Positions 33,435 to 43,300 of a stretch of DNA of 60,856 nt are shown piece after piece (the first letter of the stretch is position 1; every line of letters begins with the position of its first letter). The notes below the pieces were generated by a model that worked only from the letters and a program-made list of their open reading frames with translations, had not been told where the DNA came from and did no database searches. The stretch comes from Planctomycetota bacterium (lineage in GTDB: Bacteria; Planctomycetota; J058; JAJDCP01): assembly GCA_029260765.1 (NCBI GenBank), contig JAJDCP010000099.1:1-60856 (forward strand), read 5' to 3'. A program made the position numbers and the translations under genes.

Positions 33435-34592
33435 ATGACGCCGAGGATCATCGCTTCCCAACAGAAGTCTGCCCGTCTGATCATCGGCCTGATGTCAGGC
33501 ACCAGCGCCGACGGTGTCGACGCGGCTCTGGTCGAGGTGCGTGGCGCGCCCCCACAGCTCAAAGTCGAGCTACAGGCCTCGACCACCTTCCCGTTCAAGA
33601 AAGAGACCACCAGCAAGATCCTCGACGCCGCCAATATCAGCGTCGGTGAGCTGTGTGCCCTGAACTTCGAGCTCGGCGAGCTGTTCGCCGCGGCGGCCGT
33701 AAGGCTGATGGAGAAGGCGGGCCTCGAGGCCAAAGACATCGACGCCATCGCCCTGTCGGGCCAGACGGTGCACCACATCCCCCGCTCGTCCGGAGGCCGG
33801 CGTTCGACGCTACAGATCGGCGAGGCCAGCGTGGTCGCCGAGCGTACCCAGGTTCCCGTGATCTCCGATATGCGGGTGCGCGATGTGGCCGCAGGTGGAG
33901 ATGGAGCGCCCCTGGTGGCCTACCCCGACCAGTTGCTCTTCCACGACCCGAGCAAGAACCGCGCGCTGCAGAACATCGGCGGCATCGCCAACGTCACCTT
34001 CCTACCGGCCGAAGGGGACACGCTCGCCTTTGACACGGGGCCCGGCAATGCCCTGATCGACCTGGTCGCCCGGGCGGTCACCGACGACCCCGACGCCATC
34101 GACACCGACGGAAGTTATTCGGCGCTCGGAAGGGTCGACCCACTGCTGCTCGAGAAGCTGCTCGACCACGAATACCTGAAGCTGGCGCCACCCAAGACCA
34201 CCGGCCGCGAGTTGTTTGGCCCCGACATGGCGAGTGAGCTGATCGAAGGCTACGACAGCCTCAAGCTGCTCGACCTGCTCGCCACTGTGACGGCCTTCAC
34301 CGCTACCTCGATCGCTCAGGCCTACCGACGCTTCCTCTTGCCCCACCACAAGCTCGACGAGGTGTTTGTCGGTGGCGGCGGATGCCGGAACAAGACGCTG
34401 ATGGAAGAGCTGCGCCGCCAGTTGGCTCCCATCGAAGTGCACGACTTCGGTGAGCTGGGAATCCCCGCCAGCGCGCGCGAGGCCGTGGCCTTCGCGGTCA
34501 TAGCCAACGAGACCCTGTGCGGCCGATGCGGCAACCTGCCGCATGCCACCGGCGCACGGCGTCCTGTCATCCTCGGCAAGATCAGCCCTTGA
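33435..34592 (+). CDS. anmK: Anhydro-N-acetylmuramic acid kinase
   Basis: The AnmK signature LIIGLMSGTSADGVDAALVE is near the N-terminus. LSGQTVHHIPRSS, TLQIGEASVVAERTQVPVISDMR, QNIGGIANVTF and FDTGPGNALIDLV follow in family order, and the length (385 aa) is normal. It opens and phosphorylates 1,6-anhydroMurNAc to MurNAc-6-phosphate in murein recycling. No strong ribosome site precedes ATG 33435 (AGG about 12 bases off). nagZ follows after 22 bases on the same strand, so the pair forms a recycling unit. Confidence 0.95.
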   Translation: MTPRIIASQQKSARLIIGLMSGTSADGVDAALVEVRGAPPQLKVELQASTTFPFKKETTSKILDAANISVGELCALNFELGELFAAAAVRLMEKAGLEAKDIDAIALSGQTVHHIPRSSGGRRSTLQIGEASVVAERTQVPVISDMRVRDVAAGGDGAPLVAYPDQLLFHDPSKNRALQNIGGIANVTFLPAEGDTLAFDTGPGNALIDLVARAVTDDPDAIDTDGSYSALGRVDPLLLEKLLDHEYLKLAPPKTTGRELFGPDMASELIEGYDSLKLLDLLATVTAFTATSIAQAYRRFLLPHHKLDEVFVGGGGCRNKTLMEELRRQLAPIEVHDFGELGIPASAREAVAFAVIANETLCGRCGNLPHATGARRPVILGKISP

Positions 34593-34614
34593 ACCTCCCG
34601 ACAAGGAGCCGCGC

Positions 34615-36102
34615 ATGTCGCTGGAAGCCGCTCTCGGCCAGCTGATCTGGGCTCGGGCCGACCCGCCGGACCTCGAACCGGGCTCTGCCCTCGAGCATCT
34701 GATCGCCGAAGGACTGTGCGGGGGCGTGACCGTCTTCGACGTGCCCGCCAGGGCATTGCGGGAAGCGACCGCACGTTGGCAGGCGATGGCCAGCTCTACG
34801 CTGTTCATCGCCATCGACAACGAGCGCGGGCCCGGCCAGCAGCTGCGGGGCATGTTGCATTTTCCGCCGCTGATGGCTCTGGCCGCCGCGGACAGTCCAG
34901 AGCTGTGTCACGAGCACGGCCGGTTGACCGCACTACACAGCCGCAGCTGCGGGGTCAATCTGGTCTTTGCCCCGGTGCTCGACGTCTACAGTCTGCCGAG
35001 CAACCCGATCGTCGGCGCCCGTTCGCTGGGCTGCGATCCCGAGCGGGTTGCGGAGCTGGGCGTAGCGGTAGCCCAGGGGCTGCAGGCGGGAGGCGTGCTG
35101 GCCTGCGGCAAGCACTTCCCCGGACATGGCGATACGGCTGCCGACTCACACATCAGTCTTCCCGAGGTCACTGCAGCGAAGGATGTGCTGGAAAAGCGGG
35201 AGCTGGTCCCTTTCCGGGCCGCTGCCGCCGCCCGCATAGACGCGATGATGACCGCCCACGTCGCCTACCGGGATCTGGATGGGGGCCGCCCTGCGACGGT
35301 TTCGAAGACCATCGTAGGCGGCCTGCTGCGAGAAGAGCTGGGCTTCGACGGGCTGGTGATTACCGATGCGCTCTGCATGGGGGGCGTCGGCGAGCTGGGA
35401 GAGACCGAAGCCGCTCTGCAAGCGCTGCAGGCAGGTTGTGATGTGCTGCTGCTGCCCAGCGATGTACGCGGGCTGCACCGAGATCTCTGTACGGCTCTGG
35501 CCAACGGTCGCCTGGAGGCGCAGACCATCGAAGCCTCCCTGGCTCGCCTCGAGGCCGCACGTTCCCGACTGCAGCCAGCCATCGATGAGGCTCCCGACCC
35601 GGGTGACTTTGCAATGCAGCTGGCACTGCAGGCGCGCACATTGGTACGTCCGGGCAGCTTGTATCCGCTGCCGGCCGAGAACCCGCCCGTGGTCTTGCTG
35701 CTGAGCGAGGCCGGCCGCACCGGCGCGCCCGACGGCGGAGCCAGCTTCGGACGCGCCATGGCCGAGGCCTATCCCGGCTGCAAGCTGTTCCCGCTGCGAG
35801 ACTCCTCACTGCCCGCAGCGGCCCTGGAAACCGCCCGGCAAGGGCCCTGTGTGGTTGCGCTCTTCTCCCGGGTTGGCGCCTACAAAGGCAGCGCGGGGTT
35901 GCTGCCCGAGCTGCAGGCAGCCCTGGCCGACCTGCCCAGCTCGCAGCAGCTCTGGTGCATCTTCGGGCCGCCCAGCCTCACTGCCCTGGCCCCCGCCGAC
36001 GCGGCCGTATTGCTCGCGTACGGGAGCGATGGCGCCAGCCAGATCGCCCTGGCTGAGGCGCTGCTGCGCGGCGAAGAGTGCCTGGGTGTGTGTCCGGTTT
36101 AG
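34615..36102 (+). CDS. nagZ: GH3 beta-N-acetylhexosaminidase (NagZ-like)
   Basis: The GH3 signature K166HFPGHGDTAADSHISLPEV and the nucleophile region LVITDALCMGGV (D251) are complete. NagZ removes GlcNAc from GlcNAc-anhydroMurNAc peptides, giving the substrate for AnmK next door. At 495 residues it is longer than the single-domain E. coli enzyme (about 340). The extra C-terminal part resembles the second domain of larger GH3 proteins such as Bacillus NagZ/YbbD. No signal peptide is visible, so it is probably cytoplasmic. AAGGAG lies seven bases before ATG 34615. Confidence 0.9.
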   Translation: MSLEAALGQLIWARADPPDLEPGSALEHLIAEGLCGGVTVFDVPARALREATARWQAMASSTLFIAIDNERGPGQQLRGMLHFPPLMALAAADSPELCHEHGRLTALHSRSCGVNLVFAPVLDVYSLPSNPIVGARSLGCDPERVAELGVAVAQGLQAGGVLACGKHFPGHGDTAADSHISLPEVTAAKDVLEKRELVPFRAAAAARIDAMMTAHVAYRDLDGGRPATVSKTIVGGLLREELGFDGLVITDALCMGGVGELGETEAALQALQAGCDVLLLPSDVRGLHRDLCTALANGRLEAQTIEASLARLEAARSRLQPAIDEAPDPGDFAMQLALQARTLVRPGSLYPLPAENPPVVLLLSEAGRTGAPDGGASFGRAMAEAYPGCKLFPLRDSSLPAAALETARQGPCVVALFSRVGAYKGSAGLLPELQAALADLPSSQQLWCIFGPPSLTALAPADAAVLLAYGSDGASQIALAEALLRGEECLGVCPV

Positions 36103-36108
36103 GGCCGG

Positions 36109-38874
36109 CTACCAACCAAGCGCTTGCCGCGAGCCCATCCCCGGGCCCAGCAGCACGGCGTTGCTCAACAGCCGCTCCGAGGCTCGGAAACTGCCACGGA
36201 AACAGGGATCGCCCGCGAACAGGATCAGCTGCCCCTTGCCGAGGCTTTCCCGACTCAGATAGACGCTGCCGGCCCAGCGTTCGCGCGCCTCGGGCCAGAG
36301 CAGGCCCGACAGACGCAGCTGGTCCGCGTCAGCCAGACGAGCGCCGACCTCCACGGCATCAACCGTCCGGTAGGCAAAGGAACTGTCGAGCAACACGGGC
36401 ATGGTCGGCGGGCAGCCAAAACCCAGCCAGTGCTCGGGATCGATGCGCGCCGCCACGATCACTCCGCTGGGCGAGAGCTTGCGGGCGAGGCTGTCGGCTT
36501 CTTCACTAAGAGCTTCGGGAAGCGGCGGAGTTTCAGCCTCAGCGGCTGGACGGGCCTCCCAGACCCCCAGGCTGTCAATGACCGGCTGACGAGCGGCCTG
36601 CAGCGCGCGCAGGCGGCGGTCGTAGTCCGGCAGCTCCGCGAGCACCTGGCGCTGTTGGCGCAGGTCGCTCCAGCCGTCCTCGGCGTCAGTCAAGCGTGGC
36701 AGGGCCGAGCCCCAGGCGATCAGAGTGCCTCCAGCTTCCACCCATTCCTTCAGCTTGCGCCATTCCCCCTCGCCGAACACGCGCCCGTAGGAACCTGACG
36801 GCATCACCAGCAGGTTGTAGCGCGAGAGATCGGCACGCCGCAGCCTGCCTGCATCCAACAAAGAACAGCGCAGACCCAGACGCGCATCGAGCAGGTGCCA
36901 GGCCGCCCCGAAGCTGGTGGTCGAGACCGCCTCTCCACACAGCAACGCCGCCCGGGGCGCTTCCAACAACTCGAGCTCGTCACCACCGAGGTCGGGTCCC
37001 TGTTCAGCCAGCGCGGTGTCGCTGCCGAAGATGCGGACGCGCTGCGCCTCCGCCAGCTGCTCCAGGCGGGACGGCTCGAGCGTTGGATTCGCATGCCTGC
37101 GGATCACCAGCGTGCCCGGCAGGTAGCTTCTGCCTGCGACCGTTACAGCCTTGCGCAGGCACCAGACCTGTACGCCATCCTCCAGAAGTTGGCGCAAGAG
37201 CCGCAGACCCCCCTGGCCGTCGATCTCGAAGAGCCAGGCATAGGCGGGGTCCTGCGCTGCCAGCTCACCCACCCGCGGGGCCGGCCGCCATGGCTGGCTG
37301 CGCACCTCGCCCAGCGTATCGACCAGGCAATGATCGAGACCATAGCTCAATGCCAACGACCAGCCCGTGGTCTCGTACATGCGCGAATCGCCGTCGACCA
37401 GCCGCGCCTTGCGCTCGTCCGCCAGCACCTGGTTGTCGAGCCGGATGTCGAAGTCGAGGATGGCGTCGACCAGAGGCCCTTGCGGCTGACCTCGCCGCAC
37501 CAACAGACTGCCCGCGGGGAGCTCAACGCTGTCGAGTGTGCGGCCTGCTGCCCGAATCCCTCCGCGCAAGACAACCGGCTCGAGCAACCTCTCCAGCTCG
37601 ATGCCCTGCAGCTGCAGCGTGGCCGCGAAGCCGTGCAGGCGCTCCTGGTCCGCACCCGCCGGGAAGACGTAGGCGCCCGTTGTTTCCAGAGCTCGCCGTT
37701 TGTTGGCGAGGTAACGCTCGAGCAACGGGCGGCGATGGTTGGCCGCGGTCTGCAGGTTGGCCAGGCTGCTGACGATCTGATGATGGACGGTCTCGCGGTA
37801 GTGCAGCCGCGCGCCGTCAGCCTGCAGCACCCGCGAGCCGTCGACACCAGCCTGTTCATACAGGATGGCGATCGCCCCCGAGTAGATGGGCCAGGAGCTG
37901 CCGTAGCCCGGGAACAGCTCTTCGTTCCACTCGCGCGTGTAATAGCTCCAGCCCCAACGATCGAGGGCGGCGGCCTGGTCGAGACAGAAGGTCTGCCACC
38001 ATTGATGGATTCCGTCGGGCATGTGTGGATTGAAGGGGGCGCGCGGTGGGTTGAACAAGTAGGTGTCGAGGGCGCCCATCTCATGGGAATCGACCACCAG
38101 CTGCGGATGCCAGGCCAGCATTGCCGGGATGCGCGCACGCGACTCCGCCTGCACCAGGCTGAACCAGTCGCGGTTCAGGTCAAACAAGTAGTGGTTGCCG
38201 CGGCCCCACGGCCAGACACCGCTGTGCTGCAGGCTCTGGACGTCACTGTTGGGCACGAAGCCACCCAGTTGCTCGAGTTGCCCTACGAAACGGCTACGCC
38301 CATCGGGGTTCTGCAGCGGATCGATGCAGACCAGCAACTCTTCGCGCAGCAAGCGCGTGCCCGGGTCTTCGCCCGCGACCAGCTGGTAGGCCACCTGCAG
38401 GGCGGCGTCGGTGCTCGACAGCTCGTCGCCGTGGATGGCATACCCGAGCCACGCGACCGCTGGCTGCTCGGCCAGCAACTGTTCGGCTTCTTCGGGCGCC
38501 AGTCCGCGGGGATCGGCCAGCCGGGCGTGGGCGGCTTTGAGCTGATTGAGACTGGCGATGCGCCGAGCGCTGCCCACGCACAGGATCACCAGCGCGCGGC
38601 CTTCGAGGCTCTGGCCATAGACCTGCAGGACGGCTCGAGGAGAGGCCTCTGCCAGCGCGCGCAAGTAGCCGAGGCTCTGCGCGTGGCTGACGGGACGTGC
38701 TCCGAGGGGGAAGCCGAGGAAGCTGTCGGGGGAGGGGATGCCCTCGGCAAAGACGGCCTCGGGCACAAAGGGCTCGACAGTGTCGGTCAGGCCGTGGCCG
38801 GGCAGTGGCCCGACCTCCTGGGCGAACAAACAGGGCACCGCCATGCTCAGGCAGAGCCAGAGACGCTTCCGCAT
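36109..38874 (-). CDS. Secreted M14-family zinc carboxypeptidase, multidomain
   Basis: A signal peptide (LWLCLSMAVPCLFAQE) precedes an M14 domain: SHAQSLGYLRALAEASPRAVL, then H148GDE151LSS as first zinc motif, PLQNPDGRSRF, and a later His in VVDSHEMGALD. The remaining 500 residues contain a glutamine-amidotransferase-like region (LLVMPSGSYGRVFGEGEWRKL, GGTLIAWGSALPRL) as in many large planctomycete and Bacteroidetes M14 proteins. It probably trims extracellular peptides. GGAGG precedes ATG 38874. It converges with nagZ; six bases separate the two stop codons. Confidence 0.85.
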   Translation of the reverse strand: MRKRLWLCLSMAVPCLFAQEVGPLPGHGLTDTVEPFVPEAVFAEGIPSPDSFLGFPLGARPVSHAQSLGYLRALAEASPRAVLQVYGQSLEGRALVILCVGSARRIASLNQLKAAHARLADPRGLAPEEAEQLLAEQPAVAWLGYAIHGDELSSTDAALQVAYQLVAGEDPGTRLLREELLVCIDPLQNPDGRSRFVGQLEQLGGFVPNSDVQSLQHSGVWPWGRGNHYLFDLNRDWFSLVQAESRARIPAMLAWHPQLVVDSHEMGALDTYLFNPPRAPFNPHMPDGIHQWWQTFCLDQAAALDRWGWSYYTREWNEELFPGYGSSWPIYSGAIAILYEQAGVDGSRVLQADGARLHYRETVHHQIVSSLANLQTAANHRRPLLERYLANKRRALETTGAYVFPAGADQERLHGFAATLQLQGIELERLLEPVVLRGGIRAAGRTLDSVELPAGSLLVRRGQPQGPLVDAILDFDIRLDNQVLADERKARLVDGDSRMYETTGWSLALSYGLDHCLVDTLGEVRSQPWRPAPRVGELAAQDPAYAWLFEIDGQGGLRLLRQLLEDGVQVWCLRKAVTVAGRSYLPGTLVIRRHANPTLEPSRLEQLAEAQRVRIFGSDTALAEQGPDLGGDELELLEAPRAALLCGEAVSTTSFGAAWHLLDARLGLRCSLLDAGRLRRADLSRYNLLVMPSGSYGRVFGEGEWRKLKEWVEAGGTLIAWGSALPRLTDAEDGWSDLRQQRQVLAELPDYDRRLRALQAARQPVIDSLGVWEARPAAEAETPPLPEALSEEADSLARKLSPSGVIVAARIDPEHWLGFGCPPTMPVLLDSSFAYRTVDAVEVGARLADADQLRLSGLLWPEARERWAGSVYLSRESLGKGQLILFAGDPCFRGSFRASERLLSNAVLLGPGMGSRQALGW

Positions 38875-38942
38875 CGCATCCTCCGGGGTTCGGGGAAGTC
38901 TGCAGAAACTACCCGCGCCGCGCGGATGCCGTCAAACGGGTC

Positions 38943-39209
38943 TCAGTACCTGTCGAAGCCCCGATAGCCATGGGGAGGGGGCGGAGCGCCGGGCTGGCGG
39001 GGCGGCACTTCCTTGGCTGAGGGGAGATTCCAGGCCTTGGTCACGCTGCGCACGATGCCCCAGCCGACGAGCAGGGGCAGGCCCCCCAAGATCGGAGGCA
39101 GCGTGAAATTGGCGTTGCAGCCCGTGAAGATTCCCATGATGCCGAGCAGGACAAAGACCACCCCCAACAGGAACGCCAGGGCGGCACAGAGCTTGTCAAA
39201 GAGATTCAA
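38943..39209 (-). CDS. Small membrane protein (88 aa)
   Basis: The TTG start at 39209 has CGGAGG nine bases upstream. The longer frame from 39359 has a Cys/Arg-rich N-terminus that looks non-coding. Two hydrophobic helices (CAALAFLLGVVFVLLGIMGIF and TLPPILGGLPLLVGWGIV) are followed by a Pro/Gly-rich tail ending HGYRGFDRY. No family recognised. Confidence 0.6.
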   Translation of the reverse strand: MNLFDKLCAALAFLLGVVFVLLGIMGIFTGCNANFTLPPILGGLPLLVGWGIVRSVTKAWNLPSAKEVPPRQPGAPPPPHGYRGFDRY

Positions 39210-39362
39210 ACGCCCAGTCCTCCGAAAAACTCGCTGGCAGAGACGCAGCGAACGCCATGCCGCAGCGCGTTGTAGGCGCGACGGCCCCAGAATCGAGCTG
39301 CCTCGGACTCCTTCCCAGCTCTTTGCAGGTGCGCCCCACCTGCAGGTGGGGGAACACACCTT

Positions 39363-40361
39363 TCATCTATCGGCCCAGGTCTGGAAAGTGCTCAAGCTGG
39401 TCGAGTCGCTATCGAGCCGCCAATTGGGCTCGCCCTTGCCGTGGGTGTCCAAGTTGAACCAGAGGAACCCCCAGATACGCGGGTCCGCCTCGGCACGAGC
39501 CAGGAAGTCGGCGACCCAGGCTGGCTTGCGGGCGTCGTCCGCGCAACCGATCTCTGCGATCAGCAGTGGCTGCGGATACTCGGCGAGCGCGTCCAGCGAG
39601 GCCCCGAACAGCTCTTCATAACTCTGCCAGTGATGGTATTCGTCGTGATGGTCACCAAAGTTGTAGCCGTCGAGCGCGACCAGGTCGACGCGGGCATCGC
39701 CGGGATAGTAGGGAGCGATGTCCTGAGAGGCCTCCATGTCCCCGAACATCACATTGGGGCAGAAGACCCAGTAGACGTTGTCGGCACCCGCGGCGCGGAT
39801 CTGGTCCTGGGCGCGGCACCAGGCGCGGCGGAACAGCTCCGGCTGCGCTCCCCACGCGAACCAGTCGCCGTTCATCTCAAAGCCGAAACGCAGCAGCACC
39901 GGCAGGCCACACTCTGCCGCGGCTTGACCCCACTCAAAAAAGAATGCATCCCACGCGCCATCGGCGACCCGTTGGACTTCCTTGGACTTGCGTCCCTGCC
40001 CCCACCTCCAGAGCTCGAAGCTCAACATCGTGACGAGCCCACGTTCTGCGTTCGATTCGACGGCCTCGCGCGGGAAGGGGCGGCCCAGGTCGCGGAAGAA
40101 CATCACCAGGCTCGGCTGTCCGCCGAGCTGCGCCAGCTGCTGCTCACGGCCCCGCTCGAAACGCTCGAGCCCCCAATAGATCTGGTAGAAGCCCCAACCG
40201 AGCGGATCATCGGCGGCCCGCCGCTGGCGGGGAAAGAACATCCGCAAGCTGTCGGGCGGGGGAGCGGCGGTTGCCTGTGGCAGGGAAGGGACGAGTCCTG
40301 CAGGGGGACAGCCAGTGAGCAACAGCAGGCACGGAACAAGCCAAAGAGCAAGCCGTCTCAT
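39363..40361 (-). CDS. GH26-like glycoside hydrolase lipoprotein
   Basis: A signal peptide has lipobox LLTGC. The catalytic segment LLRFGFEMNGDWFAWG carries the Glu acid/base typical of GH26 mannanase-like (clan GH-A) proteins, and PLLIAEIGC near the end supplies the nucleophile Glu. VDLVALDGYNFGD between them matches the barrel. GH26 enzymes cut mannan or related glucans; the exact substrate is not readable. ATG 40361 overlaps the kinase stop as ATGA and has GGAGG seven bases upstream. An ATG two codons earlier has the site too close. Confidence 0.82.
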   Translation of the reverse strand: MRRLALWLVPCLLLLTGCPPAGLVPSLPQATAAPPPDSLRMFFPRQRRAADDPLGWGFYQIYWGLERFERGREQQLAQLGGQPSLVMFFRDLGRPFPREAVESNAERGLVTMLSFELWRWGQGRKSKEVQRVADGAWDAFFFEWGQAAAECGLPVLLRFGFEMNGDWFAWGAQPELFRRAWCRAQDQIRAAGADNVYWVFCPNVMFGDMEASQDIAPYYPGDARVDLVALDGYNFGDHHDEYHHWQSYEELFGASLDALAEYPQPLLIAEIGCADDARKPAWVADFLARAEADPRIWGFLWFNLDTHGKGEPNWRLDSDSTSLSTFQTWADR

Positions 40362-43300
40362 TCCCATCCCTCCAGCTGTTCCTGCAGATGGCTGCGCAGG
40401 CTCTCACCGTCTTCGATCTGCTCGACAAACGGTTCGATCTCGTCCAGGGCTGCGCGCAGGAGTTGGCGCGCCTCATCCTTTTTGTCGGCCCGGCGCTGGG
40501 CAGCGGCCAGAAGGATGCGCGCAATGACCAGGTCGCGCGCGCTCTGGGCACCACTCTGCTGGCGGTGCTGGTGGCCGGCGATCTCTTCGGAACGCTGATA
40601 GGCCTCGAGCTGCGCAGCAGCGTCGCCTGCGAGCTCGGCGAGGCGGGCCTGGAGATGCAGGCACAGCAAGACGACCGAATACCGGCCGGACAACCGCGGC
40701 CAGATCTCGGCGAACAAGCTCCAACTGCGCGCGCAGGCTTCGGTCGCGGCCTCGAAGTCTTCCCTTTCGAAGTCGACCGCGGCCTTCCGGTACCAAGCCT
40801 CGGCCAGATCTGCCTGGAGGGCCTGGTTCGCGCTCTCCGCCCAGACCCGCTCGCCCGCCTCGATTCCCATCGTAAAGACCTCCAGAGCTGCCTCTTGCCG
40901 ACCTGCCAAGTGCAAGGCCGCGCCCAGACGGTTGCTCCAAAAGGTCTGATGCGCCGCGAACAGCGGGTGACTGCGGGCGCAGTCGAGGCCTCGGCGGAAG
41001 GCCAGGGCGGCGGCCCCCGGATCGCCCGTCTCAAGGTGCAGCTTGCCGAGTTGCTCAGACACCGCCAGCAAGGCCTGCCTGCGCAAAACGTTCGAGCTGT
41101 CCTCAGCGATCAGCGCTCCGGCGCGCTCGACGCAGAAACCAAACAACTCGGCGGCCCCCTCCGGATCACCGGTTTCCTTGCAGAGCACTGCCAACTCCGC
41201 ATGCACTGACAGCAGATTGGTCTGGTACTGCGCGTTCTCCGGACGCCGTTGAGCCAGGTCGGAAGCGATCGCAAAGGCTTGCTGGAGTGCCTCAGCCCCA
41301 GACTCCAGGTCTTGCATCTCCAGCTGGGCACGTCCCAGCTCGCGGAGCGCCAGCCCTTTGAGATTGCTGAGTGGCTCTGCCTCGAGAACTCCTGTCAAGC
41401 TCTCAAGCCCCGCCCATGCCTCGGCAGCTTGCGCGAGCGCTCGCTCGGGCAGCAGCCGGATGCGGGAGAGGCTTGCTCTCTTTACGAGTACATTCGCCAG
41501 CGCCAGCCCGACCTGGATGGGGCTGCTGGTCTCGACCTCGAGTGTCCGCAGCTCGCTCTCACTGGCCGCCAACAAGCTGTCTGCCTGCACCGGCCGCCCC
41601 GCCTGATTCTCGAGCTCGGCCAGATCGAGGCAGCCTTCGGCCCATGCAAAGCGAGCCCGCATATGACTGGCATCGATCTGCAGCAACTGCGCACACAGCT
41701 CCAGGCCGCGGCGCTGGTGGGCAGACGCCTGCTCGTGCTCTCCTCGCTGGCCGAGAATGCGCGCGAGCTCGTTGTGCGTCTGCGCCAGCTGGAAGCGCCA
41801 CTCGGCCAGGTCCGGCTGCGTGCGCAGCATCTCCTCTTGCAAAGCGAGACCCTGCGAGGCGGCCTGAAGAGCTCCGTCACTGTCACCGCGCATGCGCAAC
41901 AGCACAGCCCGATGGGTCCACGCGACCACCAGCCTTTCTGCGGGTTCGCGCATCGCGGTCTGCGCTCGCAACTCTTCGAGCCGCACGACGGCCTCTGTGA
42001 TGCGGTCTTCCGCTGCGGCGAGTTGCCCCTGTCCCAGAATCACGCGCCCCAACTCTGCGAGCTGCGCCGCCAGAGCGATGCGGTTGAGCGTGCGGCCCGG
42101 GTACTGCTCGTGCAGTCGACGCCGCCACGTGATCCCCTGCTCCAGTGCCAGGCGCGCCGCCTCGAGGTCTCCAGCGGCGCGCAGGAAGCCTGCCAGGGTC
42201 GCATAGGCGCGGGCGAGTTGGGTCTTGAGCTCTGCGTGCTGAGGATCCTCTTGGATGCGCCCCCGCATCAACTCTATGCTCTCGCGGCAGATGCGCTCGC
42301 CTTCGCGAACCTGTCCCTGACTCGCCAGCAGGCTGGCAAGCTCGATCAGTCCGTGGGCCGAGCGGAAGTCGGGTGCGGCCATGCTCAGCGCAGCCTCAAA
42401 GTCACGGCGGGCCTCGGTCAACCTGCCGAGCAACTGCAGCGCCCGCGCCCGGTTCATCAAGATCTCGACCCGCAAGCCCAGCGGATGTGCCGAGTCGGAA
42501 TGATCCTCCAACGGCAGCCCGCTCGAGACCTTGTAGGCTTCCTCGAGCGGCTCCAGAGCACGCGTGACCGCCCCCATCGTGGTCAAGCACACCCCCTTCC
42601 AGAGCAGGGCGTCCGCCAGGGCCCTGCGCACCGGCTGCGAGTCCGGATCGTGCCGGAGGAGCCTCGCCAGACTGGTGCGCGCCTCTTCGAACATCTCCAG
42701 AGCGGCCGGCAGGTCTCCATCGGCGCGCAACAGAAGCTCGCCCAGTTTCAGACTGATCAAAGCGCTCGAGTGGCTCACGCGCTGCTCGCTGATGTCCGCT
42801 TCGCGCAGCTCGGCCCAGCGATCACGTGCGCGCTTCAGGAGGTCCAGGGCGACCCGTTCTGTGTTGTCGCTGCCGTGCTGCAAGAGCTGGACCTGCACCT
42901 CACCGACGAGGTCGTCGAGGGCGGCGATAGCGATGGCGCCTCGCCGCTGGTTGTAGAGGCTCTGCCGTTGCGCCACGACTGCAGCTGAATCCGCGCGACC
43001 GCGGGCTTCGCGCACCATGGCGATCTGGGTTTCGAGCTCACGGTTGATGCTGCCGACCACCACCAGGCCCAACAGCAAGCCACAAAACAGCAACAACGCC
43101 GAGAGCAGCATCACGTTCCGCAAGCGACGAGCTGAAGACTTCTCCCGCCGGCGGCGCCGGCTTGCCCGGTCGAGATGCAACCGCAGGCGCTGCGAATCGT
43201 GAGGATCGAGCTTCGAAAGCTGCGCCTTGGCGAGCACCAGATCTCCCTGCTTCAGGGCGGTCTCGGCATAGGCCTGGCGCGCCTCACGCAGGCCCTGGGC